64,000 nt of DNA from Chitinophagaceae bacterium (GTDB lineage: Bacteria > Bacteroidota > Bacteroidia > Chitinophagales > Chitinophagaceae), in the NCBI GenBank assembly GCA_947447825.1, contig CANFLL010000002.1, positions 37,763-101,762 of the forward strand, read 5' to 3'. The notes under the pieces were generated by a model. The model saw only the letters and a program-made list of their open reading frames with translations, did no database searches and was not told where the DNA came from. Position numbers and translations under genes: made by a program. This document shows positions 1 through 11,700 of the stretch, piece after piece (position 1 is the stretch's first letter; the number at the start of each line of letters is the position of its first letter).

Positions 1-348
1 AATGCGTTTTTCTTTAATTCTAGCACTCTTACCGCTTCTTTCACGTAAGTAGAATAGTTTAGCTCTACGAACTTTACCAACTTTATTCAAGATAACTGAA
101 TCAACATTTGGTGATTGAATAGGGAATAAACGTTCAACACCTACTCCATCAGAAATTTTGCGAACAGTAAAAGATGCAGTAGCACCAGTACCTTGCAATT
201 TGATAACGTCTCCACGGAATCCTTGGATACGCTCTTTACCACCTTCTACAATCTTGTAGTTTACAGTGATATTATCACCAGCCTTAAACTTAGGATGGGT
301 TCTTTTTGTAGTAAGTTGCTCGTGTATATATTTTACCGCTTCTTGCAT
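1..348 (-). CDS. rplS: 50S ribosomal protein L19 (partial, runs off the window start)
   Basis: Reverse complement reads [55 protein letters not shown]...[45 protein letters not shown], a typical L19; start ATG at 346-348. Confidence 0.96.
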   Translation of the reverse strand, partial: MQEAVKYIHEQLTTKRTHPKFKAGDNITVNYKIVEGGKERIQGFRGDVIKLQGTGATASFTVRKISDGVGVERLFPIQSPNVDSVILNKVGKVRRAKLFYLRERSGKSARIKEKRI

Positions 349-444
349 AACATTAAATTTTTTCGGACTGCAAATGTAGGGGCTTGTTTTTATTTGACAA
401 AAGAAAAATTTGGTTATTTCAAGTTTAATAGTATTATTTTTTTA

Positions 445-1980
445 TTAATACCTACTTAGAAGCCAAATATCTGGTATGTAAACATGATATTTTCCGCCTA
501 ACCAATTAGCAAAAGACCATATCCATCCAGATGAAACAATTCCCTTTTTATCTTGAACAAGGCTTTCAAGACCATCATTCATTGCATCTTCATATTTAAT
601 TGTGTAGTATTTAGTTCCTCCCGATGAACGGTTCAGTGCTGCCAAGAATGCTTCTTTTTCTTTTATCACCGTAATATTCAATTTATTTTCCGATAGAAAA
701 TGATAATCTAAGTTACTTTCAGTGTGATAAGGACTTTGTTTGTAACTCACTATTTCTTGCTGAGGCTGTTCTTTAAATTCCTCATTAATTGTTTTAATAA
801 ACTTTACTGGTTGTTTGTAAGGCTCGATGGCCAGAAGTATTACAAACAGTACATTAATCATTATCGAGAATCCAACACCACCTTTAATCAACCAACCATA
901 ATATTTATTAGTCCATAGTGTACTTATAAATGCCTGCGTGCCCATGGAACTTCTGTACGCTTCGGCAGCTAAATACACCATGAAGAATAAAACAGGGAAA
1001 ACAAAACGTTCCTCCTTATGTCCTACAGCACTATGTCCTACTACAAAAAACAACATAGCTACTGCGTATGGATTCTTAAAGTTTGCAAGGCTTTTGGCAA
1101 ACAGTCCAAATAGAAAAATGGAAAGCAATGGCACAGTCAAGGCTGCAAGAATGGCAATATAATACCACCAAGGTGATGTTCCAAATGAAGCGGCTTTTCC
1201 CTGAACAATGTTTGCATAGAAATAATTGTAAGGCGTAAAACAGAACTTACCATAAAAACGAATATCTAAGCACATGTTTATGCCAACACCTACCAAAAAC
1301 CCTGCATTAACTAAGAGCATTTTTTTGATGGCCTTGGAGTGATTGACAATAAACCAAATACCCAACCCAATAAAACAAAATGCTACTTGAAACCTGAAAT
1401 AGAAGGAAAAAGCCATCAACACCCCAGCGATAAATGCCCATAAGAATGATTCATTTTCTTTCAGTGCTTTTTCTAAAATCAAGATGGACAGCATTAAAAA
1501 CAGTCCACCCATGGCTTCGGCACTAAAGCTGCATCTTAAAAAAGGCATCAACCCCAAAAAGTTAGTTAACAGCAACAACAGGAACAAGTATTTCTCTTTG
1601 CCAAACTTTTTGATGACTAAATAATTGCAAAGCACAAAGCCCAACATACCCACTAGCACATGCACCATCGAGAACATGAAAAAACGATTGGTAATGCCCA
1701 CCGATACCAAGAATTTATATAACCCAATAAAGATATACGGTTGAATGGTGGGGCGTATTTGTTGCGAAAACTCCCAAGGAAGCACGCTTACCGGACTTAA
1801 TCCCAATTTGTAGGAAGCAAACTCTATTATCTGAAAGTATTCGTCCGAATGAAAAAAGTAAGTGTGCCAAGCCGTAAGCATCTGAATAATGAATGCCACT
1901 AGCAGCAGTACTTGTATGCGTTTATTGATGTATTGCATAAATAAAGTTGACCCCAAAAATAGGCAGGGATGCACTCTCAA
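445..1980 (-). CDS. Membrane glycosyltransferase, GT22/Alg9-like mannosyltransferase family
   Basis: Multi-TM protein with N-terminal HSDEYFQ motif and QIRPTIQPYIF; likely start at internal Met about 1938. Confidence 0.7.
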   Translation of the reverse strand: MRVHPCLFLGSTLFMQYINKRIQVLLLVAFIIQMLTAWHTYFFHSDEYFQIIEFASYKLGLSPVSVLPWEFSQQIRPTIQPYIFIGLYKFLVSVGITNRFFMFSMVHVLVGMLGFVLCNYLVIKKFGKEKYLFLLLLLTNFLGLMPFLRCSFSAEAMGGLFLMLSILILEKALKENESFLWAFIAGVLMAFSFYFRFQVAFCFIGLGIWFIVNHSKAIKKMLLVNAGFLVGVGINMCLDIRFYGKFCFTPYNYFYANIVQGKAASFGTSPWWYYIAILAALTVPLLSIFLFGLFAKSLANFKNPYAVAMLFFVVGHSAVGHKEERFVFPVLFFMVYLAAEAYRSSMGTQAFISTLWTNKYYGWLIKGGVGFSIMINVLFVILLAIEPYKQPVKFIKTINEEFKEQPQQEIVSYKQSPYHTESNLDYHFLSENKLNITVIKEKEAFLAALNRSSGGTKYYTIKYEDAMNDGLESLVQDKKGIVSSGWIWSFANWLGGKYHVYIPDIWLLSRY

Positions 1981-2002
1981 ACATTATTGCATCCATAAAC
2001 AA

Positions 2003-2329
2003 TTAGAAACCACTGATGCCCAGCAAAATTTTGTCTGCTATTGCAACCTTTGCATTTCTTAAGATATAGTATTCCATCATGAACTCTATTAATGAAGAAT
2101 ACTCAATCATTACTTCGCCCCTTTTTTTAACAGCATCATAATTATGAACCGTACTCTTTGGTATGGCAACAAGTGCTGTATCCCAATCTTCTTTCATTTG
2201 AAGTAGTTTAGCGACTTCTTTGCTAGGCATATCCCATTCTTCTGCATGGGTAGTGACTAATTGAATAAACAAACGTTGATATAGGTTAAACCTTGAGTGT
2301 TGTCGGGGTAGTTTAAACTTCTCTGTCAT
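2003..2329 (-). CDS. Hypothetical protein
   Basis: 108 aa uninterrupted ORF in an otherwise empty interval; family not recognised. Confidence 0.5.
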   Translation of the reverse strand: MTEKFKLPRQHSRFNLYQRLFIQLVTTHAEEWDMPSKEVAKLLQMKEDWDTALVAIPKSTVHNYDAVKKRGEVMIEYSSLIEFMMEYYILRNAKVAIADKILLGISGF

Positions 2330-2537
2330 ACTTTAACAATCATTATAAGCATTTACTTTAATCAAACTAAACTAACCTTGCAATGCTACTTTTCGGTCAC
2401 AAAGCAAAGGATTTTAACTGTATTTCAGTTGACTAGAAACAAAGAAAAGTTTAATTCTCGACAGTACTGATAGAAGAAAAAAGAATTTATGTTTGTGTGA
2501 ACTGTAAATTTGATAAAATTAACACCACATAAATTTA

Positions 2538-4334
2538 TTGATTGCCATTATGGAACAAAGCGCACGCCTATTTGATTGCATTGATTATCAGTTGAAACAT
2601 TTTCCGAAAGAGGACATGTTGGTGGCAAAAGAAAAGGGCTTTTGGAACAACTATTCTACTGCACAAGTACACAAGCTAACCGATACGCTTAGTGCTGGTC
2701 TATTGCAACTCGGCATTTCGGGCAACGATATGACTGCCGAAGGAGCAGACAAAATAGGCATCATCAGCAATAATCGCCCCGAGTGGGTGATAGTGGATAT
2801 GGCGGTGCAACAAATAGGGGCTATTTTAATCCCTATTTATCCCACAACTAGTCTGATTGAAATAGAATTTATTCTTAGAGATGCAGAAGTAAAATACATG
2901 TTTGTGGGTAATGAAGAAATGTTACAAAAAATTAACAGTGTACGCTCGGCTGTTCCTTCTTTAAAAGGGGTTTACTCATTCGACACTATCAAAAATTCAC
3001 CCCATTGGCAAGAGATTAGTGCCTTAGCTACAAAAGAAAGTAGTCAGAAGATGCAGGCCATTAAAGCAACAATTCCTACTTCGCACATTGCCACCATCAT
3101 CTACACTTCAGGCACCACTGGCACGCCAAAAGGCGTTATGCTTAGTCACGAAAACATATATGCTAACGTTCGTTCTAGCAAAGAAAGTTTTCCTTTTGAA
3201 GATAATCCTACTTGGCGAGTTCTTAGTTTTCTGCCTTTAAACCATGTTTTTGAGCGAATGGTGACCTACATATACATGTATAGTGGCATCAGTATTTGTT
3301 ATGCAGAAAGTTTGGAGACTATTGGTGATAACCTGAAAGAAATAAAACCAAATGGTTTCACCACAGTTCCTCGATTACTAGAAAAAGTGTTCGAAAAAAT
3401 AATGCAAAAAGGTAATGACCTTCGTGGCATAAAACGAGGATTGTTCTTTTGGGCTGTTAGTGTTGCCAACCATTACGACAACCAAGTTAACCAAGGATGG
3501 TGGTATAATATACAATTGGCACTTGCCAATAAACTTGTTTTTAGCAAATGGCGAGCGGCTTTGGGCGGTAACATTTCTTTTGTTGTTACGGGTGGTGCGG
3601 CCTGCCAATTAAAGTTAATGCGCATTTTTAATGCGGCACAGATACCCGTGTATGAGGGCTATGGACCTACAGAAAATAGCCCAGTAATTTCTGTGAACAG
3701 AAAAGCTACTGCTGGCCATAAATTCGGAACAGTAGGGCCACCTTTAAACGGCATTGAAGTGAGGCTTGCCACTGATGGCGAGATACTTGTTGCCGGGCCT
3801 TGCCTAATGAAAGGATATTACAAAAGGCCTGAACTAACGGCAGAAACAATCATTAATGGATGGCTGCACACAGGCGATATTGGTGTGTGGGTAGGTGACA
3901 GCATTAAAATAACAGACAGAAAAAAAGAACTTTTTAAAACTAGTGGGGGCAAATATGTTGCTCCCCAACCCATTGAAAACAAGTTTAAAGAGAGCCCTTT
4001 CATTGAACAAATAATGGTGGTTGGTGCCGACAAAAAGTTTGTAGGTGCATTGATAGTGCCTTCTTTTAATTCTTTAAAAGAGTGGATGCGGCATAAACAT
4101 ATTTCCTTTACTTGCCATGAGGAAATCATTCAGCATCCTATGGTAATTACCCATTTCAACACGATTGTAGAAAGCTATAATACCCATTTTAATCAGGTGG
4201 AACAAGTAAAAAAGATTGCTTTATTATCTGAAGAATGGAGTGTGGACGGTGGCGAATTGACCCCTAAACTCAGTTTAAGAAGAAAAGTAATAACCGAAAA
4301 GCACGAAAAAGCACTGGAAAGTTTATACGAATAA
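2538..4334 (+). CDS. Long-chain acyl-CoA synthetase (AMP-binding)
   Basis: IIYTSGTTGTPKGVMLSHEN, GYGPTENSPVIS, LHTGDIGVW motifs of AMP-forming acyl-CoA synthetases. Confidence 0.93.
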   Translation: MIAIMEQSARLFDCIDYQLKHFPKEDMLVAKEKGFWNNYSTAQVHKLTDTLSAGLLQLGISGNDMTAEGADKIGIISNNRPEWVIVDMAVQQIGAILIPIYPTTSLIEIEFILRDAEVKYMFVGNEEMLQKINSVRSAVPSLKGVYSFDTIKNSPHWQEISALATKESSQKMQAIKATIPTSHIATIIYTSGTTGTPKGVMLSHENIYANVRSSKESFPFEDNPTWRVLSFLPLNHVFERMVTYIYMYSGISICYAESLETIGDNLKEIKPNGFTTVPRLLEKVFEKIMQKGNDLRGIKRGLFFWAVSVANHYDNQVNQGWWYNIQLALANKLVFSKWRAALGGNISFVVTGGAACQLKLMRIFNAAQIPVYEGYGPTENSPVISVNRKATAGHKFGTVGPPLNGIEVRLATDGEILVAGPCLMKGYYKRPELTAETIINGWLHTGDIGVWVGDSIKITDRKKELFKTSGGKYVAPQPIENKFKESPFIEQIMVVGADKKFVGALIVPSFNSLKEWMRHKHISFTCHEEIIQHPMVITHFNTIVESYNTHFNQVEQVKKIALLSEEWSVDGGELTPKLSLRRKVITEKHEKALESLYE

Positions 4335-4346
4335 AATAAATGTAAA

Positions 4347-4385
4347 AGGGCGGGAATCTGTTTACATAAACAGGTCTCGCCCTTA
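4347..4385. terminator. Bidirectional hairpin terminator between convergent genes
   Basis: AGGGCGGGAATCTGTTTA-CA-TAAACAGGTCTCGCCCTT inverted repeat between convergent ORFs. Confidence 0.7.
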
Positions 4386-4402
4386 GATAATTCTATGAAT
4401 GC

Positions 4403-5230
4403 TTATTTTTCTCTACGTCCTGTTGGAATCGTTACGCCTAAGCTCAAAATGAATTCATACGTTCCAAAGTTTTGACGAGCATGACCTTCATATATTTTAA
4501 GACCACTATAGCTTGCAAAATCCACTTTATTAGCTAGTTCTAAATAGACGGTATTGTAAAAGGTGGCTCGCAATGCACCTTCAATACCCATATTCCAGCC
4601 ACCAATTTGAAAATGAGGTTTATTAACTTCCGAATCTCCTGTTGGCGTATAGCCTAGCATGTTTTCTACGTGAGGAATAACTGGCCCGATGCCACCTTTA
4701 GCAAAACCATCTAGCTTAAAGTTACTTTTTTCATCCTTACAGATATGCCAACGTTTGGTAAGGTTAAAAAGCAAAAAGTTAGCCCCATTGTTTAGGTAAT
4801 AATAGTAGCCATTAGTTTTGTTAAAAGCCACAATAGTATCTACATGTTTGTTATTCATTGTGCCAACAATGTGTGCATTTTGGTTAGCAACAATAAATTT
4901 AGTATGATCGAAGTTTATTTCAAATCCGAGGCCTCTTTTTTCATCAAATATGTAGCCTAATCGATAGTTATACTGCGGAATAGACAACGCTATGTGCAAC
5001 AATCCTTCATCCCAGCCTGGATGATCGTGTCCTTCAATGCTTTTAAATTTATAATCATTGCCAAGACCTGGCTGAACCACATGAATGCTACTATTGGTGT
5101 ACCATTCCTTATTATATCCCCAAGAAAAATAAAACTCGCCTTTGCGTTCTTTCTTTTTTTGTTGTGCTTGCACTTTAAATGTGGTAAAAGCAATTGCCAA
5201 CAAAACCACTACTTTAATAGAATTCTTCAT
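4403..5230 (-). CDS. Secreted/outer-membrane beta-barrel-like protein
   Basis: Signal peptide (MKNSIKVVVLLAIAFTTFKVQAQ), aromatic-rich alternating strands, ends LSLGVTIPTGRREK. Confidence 0.55.
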   Translation of the reverse strand: MKNSIKVVVLLAIAFTTFKVQAQQKKKERKGEFYFSWGYNKEWYTNSSIHVVQPGLGNDYKFKSIEGHDHPGWDEGLLHIALSIPQYNYRLGYIFDEKRGLGFEINFDHTKFIVANQNAHIVGTMNNKHVDTIVAFNKTNGYYYYLNNGANFLLFNLTKRWHICKDEKSNFKLDGFAKGGIGPVIPHVENMLGYTPTGDSEVNKPHFQIGGWNMGIEGALRATFYNTVYLELANKVDFASYSGLKIYEGHARQNFGTYEFILSLGVTIPTGRREK

Positions 5231-5639
5231 TATTATTTGTATTATTTAAAAATATGAACTAAAATTTTACAGGATCAAGGCAAGGCGGCGCAAATATAAA
5301 GTAGGTATGTGTAAGAAATAGTATTAATGAAATACATAGATTAGCCTTTTGTTTAATTTAACCAGAATGCAAAATAGAATCATTAGAAAAGTTTTTAAGG
5401 AAAAGAGACAAAGTTTTTGGGTAATTATGTGAGTACCTCAAGTTGCACCACATTATTCATTAGTAAACGAATTAACACATAGTCACTTAGCACTTTCTTT
5501 TAGTTTAGATAAGAAAACAAAGCAAAAAAGTTGCATGCTTGAATACTCCAGTCTATGATGCCCTAAAATAAAAAGCCCCTCATTCAAATTTACTTATTCC
5601 ATGAGCCTATTGTGTCTATGTGGTAGATGAATGTGCACT

Positions 5640-5945
5640 AGAGATAGTTGCATTACTATCCTTCTTAGCAGAGAATTTAGCCCAAATAAGTGCTTTACAA
5701 TCCTTACCTGCTAATCAGGACGCTCATACACTCAATTAAGCAACCTTGTTTGCAGAGAAGGTTGTTTAATCACGTGCATGAGCTTCCCTCCTAGCAGCGA
5801 AAGAAGCTCATGCACGTGATTAAGCTTCCTGATTAGCAGCGAAGGAAGCTTAATCACCTGATTTTGTTGCCTTCTTAGCAACGAAGGTTGCTCAAGCACG
5901 CAAATGAGGTAATTCCACAGCAGAGAAGGAGACTAAATCACTTTT
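5640..5945. repeat. Array of ~40-43 bp imperfect hairpin units, copy 1
   Basis: About 6-7 diverged units, e.g. AGCTTCCTGATTAGCAGCGAAGGAAGCTTAATCACCTGATTTT; inverted counterpart at 50211-50511. Confidence 0.85.
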
Positions 5946-6099
5946 TTAGGCTCAATAAATGGCTGCTAGGTTAACAAATACAATAATATTTTATAATTAT
6001 TCTATATGTATAATTTATTTATTTTCAAATAATTATTTATTATTTGGATAAATAGATTATGTGCTGCAATAGAACTAGCTTTACCCAGTTAAAAAGCGA

Positions 6100-7080
6100 A
6101 TGAACGCTTATTGCAAATCTAAAAAAATGAAAAAATGGCCTTATTTTGAGAATCCTTTTCTTAATTGTGCTAAAAAAAGCTACAAAAAAGCAGTTAAAAT
6201 TTCCACCTACACTGATGGCCAGTTATTTGCCAGACGCCTAGATCCTATTTACACCCCTCTGTATGCCGCATATCATCCCCTTCATCTACTACTATTAGCC
6301 GCTTACAACAAATGGAAAGCCGAAAATGATGTTCAAATTAGCACCACAGTTACCATTACCGACCTATTAAAAAAACTCTCTAGCATCAAAATCCTTGCTT
6401 GGGATCTTACGATTCAGGCTGTTTACATTAAAGGCTCTGCCGAATATGTACTGTTGATGGCTCATGGTCATAAGCCTTTTCAAACGGGCACTAAACTAGA
6501 GCGCATTAATACGGTAGCTCAGTTAAAAGAAAAATTAGTGGGCATCGTTCCGCTAGCTACCCTCGAAACAGAAGTTAGTGCGTTTTTAAATAATTTAACT
6601 GATGCAGAAACGAGTCAAAGTGGAAAAATTGGTAATAAGAAAAAGAATAGCAAAGATGTTCTGAAAGCACTCACTAACACAATGGTAGAAATGTTTAGCA
6701 TATTGGGAAGCATGCAAATAATTAACAAACAAAACCCTACCGATTCTGCATCGCTTTTTGATATGGATACTATCAGAAATCAAGAACAATCAACTTTTAC
6801 CGGTGCATTAAAGAATAGTGAATACGCTTGCATACTAGAACGCACATTTTTACTCACAAGTTCAATGGATGCCACATCTGATGCACTAACAGACTTAGGT
6901 TTTTATCTTGCCGCCAATGCCAACGATCCTTCTACTGGTCACACAATTATTAACGTTCCAGCAGGAACTACCGTATCTATTACGTTTAGCTCTTTCACAG
7001 GAGATACTAACAACACATTTCTTTGTGTAGTGAATCTTTCATCAATTGCCGCAGGTCGTTATGAAATAGATTTAGGTTAA
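6100..7080 (+). CDS. Hypothetical protein, 326 aa
   Basis: Long ORF with N-terminal YTDGQLFARRLDPIYTPLYAAYHPLHLLLLAAYNKWKAEND; no signal peptide seen; family not identified. Confidence 0.65.
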   Translation: MNAYCKSKKMKKWPYFENPFLNCAKKSYKKAVKISTYTDGQLFARRLDPIYTPLYAAYHPLHLLLLAAYNKWKAENDVQISTTVTITDLLKKLSSIKILAWDLTIQAVYIKGSAEYVLLMAHGHKPFQTGTKLERINTVAQLKEKLVGIVPLATLETEVSAFLNNLTDAETSQSGKIGNKKKNSKDVLKALTNTMVEMFSILGSMQIINKQNPTDSASLFDMDTIRNQEQSTFTGALKNSEYACILERTFLLTSSMDATSDALTDLGFYLAANANDPSTGHTIINVPAGTTVSITFSSFTGDTNNTFLCVVNLSSIAAGRYEIDLG

Positions 7081-7258
7081 TAGCAATTGAAGAGAGAAGA
7101 CACTATCGTTAAACAATATCGATTTATGAGACATATACCATTCATTTGAGTAGATTTAGTAAAATATTTTAGCCGTTATGCTAATTTTTTTAGTGTTGAT
7201 AATTAAATCTAATTACCTTCGTCACATCATTAATTTTGAATATTAAATAAGACAAGAT

Positions 7259-8293
7259 ATGTTGAGTGCAGAAAAATTGAAAGCGTTGAAGCTTACCATG
7301 GATAAAATAGATAAAGACTATGGCAAAGGCAGTGTGATGTTAATGAACGAAAAGAGCCGAGAACCCATAGAAGTTATCTCTACTGGATCAATTGGTTTGG
7401 ATGCTGCACTTGGCGTTGGGGGAATCCCCAAAGGAAGAGTGGTTGAAATTTACGGACCAGAAAGTAGTGGTAAAACAACATTGGCCATTCATATCATTGC
7501 AGAAGCACAAAAAAAGGGGGGTATGTGCGCCATCATTGATGCGGAACATGCTTTTGATAGCTCTTATGCTCAAAAACTAGGTGTTGACGTTGACAATCTA
7601 TTGATCTCTCAACCAGATTATGGTGAACAAGCACTAGAAATTGCAGACCGTTTGATTCTTTCGGGCGCATTGGATGTTGTAGTAATAGATTCTGTGGCTG
7701 CCTTGGTACCAAAAAGTGAATTAGAAGGAGAAATGGGCGATAGCAAAATGGGATTGCAAGCTCGATTAATGAGTCAGGCATTGAGAAAACTTACGGCTAC
7801 CATTAATAAAACGAACACCATCTGTATTTTCATCAATCAACTTCGTGAAAAAATAGGGGTAATGTTTGGTAATCCTGAAACAACAACTGGTGGAAATGCC
7901 CTAAAGTTTTATGCTTCCATTAGGCTTGATATTCGCCGTTCAGCTCAAATTAAAGATGGTGATGCTGCAATAGGAAACCACGTGAAGGTGAAAGTGGTGA
8001 AGAATAAAGTAGCCCCTCCTTTTAGAGCTGCCGAATTTGATATCATGTTTGGAGAAGGCATCAGCAAGCTTGGTGAAATAATAGACATGGGCGTTGAACT
8101 TGGTTTTATAAACAAAAGTGGAAGTTGGTTTAGCTATGAAGCCAACAAACTTGGTCAAGGAAGAGATGCTGTTAAAGGTTTACTGCGAGATAATCCAGAA
8201 CTTGCCAATGAAATAGAAGGTAAAATTCGTGCAAAGATATTTGAAGCACAAACCGCAGGATTAGGTATTCATGATGCCGAAGCTGAAAAATAA
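7259..8293 (+). CDS. recA: Recombinase RecA
   Basis: [13 protein letters not shown] Walker [33 protein letters not shown]. Confidence 0.98.
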   Translation: MLSAEKLKALKLTMDKIDKDYGKGSVMLMNEKSREPIEVISTGSIGLDAALGVGGIPKGRVVEIYGPESSGKTTLAIHIIAEAQKKGGMCAIIDAEHAFDSSYAQKLGVDVDNLLISQPDYGEQALEIADRLILSGALDVVVIDSVAALVPKSELEGEMGDSKMGLQARLMSQALRKLTATINKTNTICIFINQLREKIGVMFGNPETTTGGNALKFYASIRLDIRRSAQIKDGDAAIGNHVKVKVVKNKVAPPFRAAEFDIMFGEGISKLGEIIDMGVELGFINKSGSWFSYEANKLGQGRDAVKGLLRDNPELANEIEGKIRAKIFEAQTAGLGIHDAEAEK

Positions 8294-8353
8294 GTAAAAA
8301 AATATGATAAGTAAGTTGAGTTACAAGTTGAGTTATCGCTTACTGTCCACTCA

Positions 8354-8390
8354 AACCACCGCATGATTTATAGAACATGCGGTGGTTTAT
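8354..8390 (+). terminator. recA terminator hairpin
   Basis: AACCACCGCATG-atttatagaa-CATGCGGTGGTTT followed by a T-rich stretch. Confidence 0.85.
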
Positions 8391-8782
8391 TTTATTAAAA
8401 CCACTGCGTCATAAATCCAACCAAATACTTCTCAAACTACATACAGTTCATTTAAAAAGGATTGCTACAGAAACATCTGATACAAACATCAATGATTTAG
8501 GCATAAATTTTATAATTTATATGCCCTTAATCTTGTCTAAATCCCTTGGCAAGACAATGTAACCTACTGTTTCCTTAATTTAAAGCAATAAGCATAATAA
8601 AACAACAGCAAAATAAACCTGTATCCTATTCAACAGAACTTTTACTTTTTCAAGTGCTTATAATACTTCCTTTTCTGGAAAAACAAAGAAGCATTTTCGT
8701 CTAGTTTATACCGTATCATTGATAACTCATATCTCATAACTATCTTGCCTTTATCTTTACCGCTTAGATACTGATTGTAGAT

Positions 8783-11700
8783 ATGAATTTGGATGTTTTA
8801 TTGGCGCAATACCAGGAATCCCCCCCTGTTTCTCAACTGGCGGACAGGCTTTTATTTGCCGACCCTCAACAAATATTTCTTAAAAACTTACTGGGTAGTA
8901 GCGTTGAGTTTGTGGTGAGTGGGGTGTTTACGCATCCCAAAACGCAGGGCTTGAACCATTTGCTGGTGTTGAATGATGCCGAGGAAGCTGCCTACTTTCA
9001 TAACACGCTAGAGAACCTGACCAATGCATTGGATTTGTTTTATTTCCCTTCATCCTTCAAAACAAAAAAGAACTTTCGCCTTTTAAATTCTTCGCATGTA
9101 ATGCTTCGTACAGAGGCATTGACCAAGCTGGCTAATGGTGGCAATAAGAAAATAATAGTCACCTATCCAGAAGCATTGTTCGAGAAAGTGGTTCTACCAC
9201 AAACGTTGAGTGGTAATATCATTCTCATCAAATCGAACGATACCATTAACCTCGACGGACTAATGGAATTGTTTGTACTATATGGTTTTGAGCGGACAGA
9301 CTTTGTGTACGAACCCGGTCAGTTTGCACTGCGTGGAGGTATATTGGATATTTATTCTTTCGGGAATGAGAAGCCTTATAGGGTGGAATTGTTTGGTAAT
9401 GAGGTGGACAGCATCCGAATATTTGATCCCGAAACACAGTTGAGCGAACGAAAGGTTTTGCAGGTAAGCATCATCCCCAATGTAGAAACACAGTTTGAAA
9501 CGGGTGATAAGGTTTCCCTTCTAGAATTTTTGCCAGAGAATACCATCGTATGGCTAAAAGATTGGGACGTGATTAAGGGCATCATTGAAGAATCGGAACT
9601 TGATTTGGGTGAATTCCTCGAAAAGTCTCAGTTTGATAAAGAAGCAAAAGCTCTTGCTATACAAAACAGGCATCCCAAGGCAAAAGTGCCGATGGATGAG
9701 GAAGAGGACGATGACACAAAAGTGTTGAAGGATGTAAAGCTGGAAGATTTTACACCCGTAGCGACAACTGAGCGACAACTCCAAAAGCGTCACATAGTAG
9801 AATTTGGTTTTAAACAACTGTTTACCGTCGACCGTTTACCGTTGACCGAGAAGGAGTCAACCGTTAACCGTTTACCGTTTACCGAAGAGCCAGACGTTGT
9901 AAGCAATGAGCGGTTAACGGAATACGGTCAACGGAAAGCGGTTATCGGTAATCGGTTAACCATCAACTTCTCCACTAAAGAACAACCTTCCTTCAATCGA
10001 CAATTTAATATGTTGATTGCGGATTTGACAAAACATGAAGCAAACGGATACAGCCTCTACATCTTCGCCGAACAGGCAAAACAATTGGAAAGACTGCACA
10101 GCATTTTCAAAGACCTTAGTACCGAGATAAGTTTTGTGCCTGTTGCCACTTCCATCCATGAAGGTTTTATTGATGAGGATTTAAAAATTGTTTGCTACAC
10201 GGATCATCAGATATTTCAACGTTATCATAAATACAAGGTCAAGCAGGCTTTTAATAAGAACAAGGCACTCACCATTAAAACCCTCCGTGACTTACAGCCA
10301 GGGGATTTTGTAACGCATATAGATCATGGCGTGGGTACTTACAGTGGTTTGCAAAAACTGGAAGTGAATGGAAGACTGCAAGAAGCTGTGCGTATTATTT
10401 ATAAGGACAGCGATATTCTGTATGTAAATATTAACTCCCTGCACAAGATTTCTAAATACACCGGCAAGGAAGGAACGGTGCCCAAGGTGAATAAACTGGG
10501 TAGCGATGTGTGGAGTAAACTGAAGGAAAAGACCAAGACGAAAGTGAAGGAAATAGCCTTCGACCTGATAAAACTATATGCAGAACGTAAGGCACAAGTA
10601 GGTTTTGCCTACACGCCAGATACGTATATGCAAACGGAACTGGAGGCAAGTTTTATGTATGAAGACACGCCCGACCAAGCAAAAGCCGTTGCCGATGTGA
10701 AGAAGGATATGGAAAGCACAAGCCCAATGGATAGATTGGTTTGTGGCGATGTGGGCTTTGGGAAAACCGAAGTGGCTGTACGTGCTGCTTTTAAAAGTGT
10801 GATTGATGGAAAACAAGCTGCCGTATTGGTGCCTACAACCATTCTTGCCTTTCAACATTACAAGACATTCAAGGAGCGTTTGAAAGATTTTCCTGTGACG
10901 GTGGATTATGTAAACCGCTTTAAATCTGCAAAGGAAAAGAAGGAAACTTTAGAAAGATTGGCTGATGGAAAGATAGACATCATTATTGGCACACACGGAT
11001 TGCTGGGCAAAGAGGTGAAGTTTAAAGACCTAGGCATGATGATTATTGATGAAGAACAAAAGTTTGGCGTGGCACATAAGGAGAAATTGAAGACCCTTAA
11101 AACCAATGTTGATTGCCTTACACTTACTGCAACCCCCATACCTAGAACACTTCACTTTAGTTTGATGGGAGCAAGGGATTTGAGCATTATTAATACGCCA
11201 CCACCTAATAGACAACCGATACAAACCGAGATTCAGGTGTTTAATGAAGATTTCATTCGAGAAGCCATCTATTTTGAAACCAACAGGGGTGGGCAAGTTT
11301 TCTTTATACATAACCGAGTACAAGGACTAGGCGAGATGGCTGCTTTAATACAAGCCCAATGTCCGGATATTAGTATTGGTTTTGCACATGGTCAGTTAGA
11401 AGGGCATGAACTGGAAGAACGTATCATGGATTTTATAGACCGGAAATATGATGTATTGGTTTGTACAAACATTGTAGAAAGCGGGGTAGACATTGCCAAT
11501 GTAAATACCATCATCATTAATAATGCACATCAATTTGGATTGAGCGATTTGCACCAATTGCGTGGTCGAGTAGGCCGTAGTAATAAGAAAGCTTTCTGTT
11601 ATTTACTCGCTCCACCAATGAGTACGTTACCTAGCGACAGTCGCAAACGTCTTCAAACCTTAGAACAGTTTAGCGATTTGGGTAGTGGCTTCCAGATTGC

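Noticed and set aside
193-459. 88-aa plus-strand ORF
   Set aside because: Antisense to rplS and its upstream region.
4990-5257. Small ORFs on both strands overlapping 4403-5230
   Set aside because: Antisense/alternate-frame shadows of the secreted-protein ORF; many similar shadow ORFs in the track (in recA, mfd, rho, eno) were rejected for the same reason.
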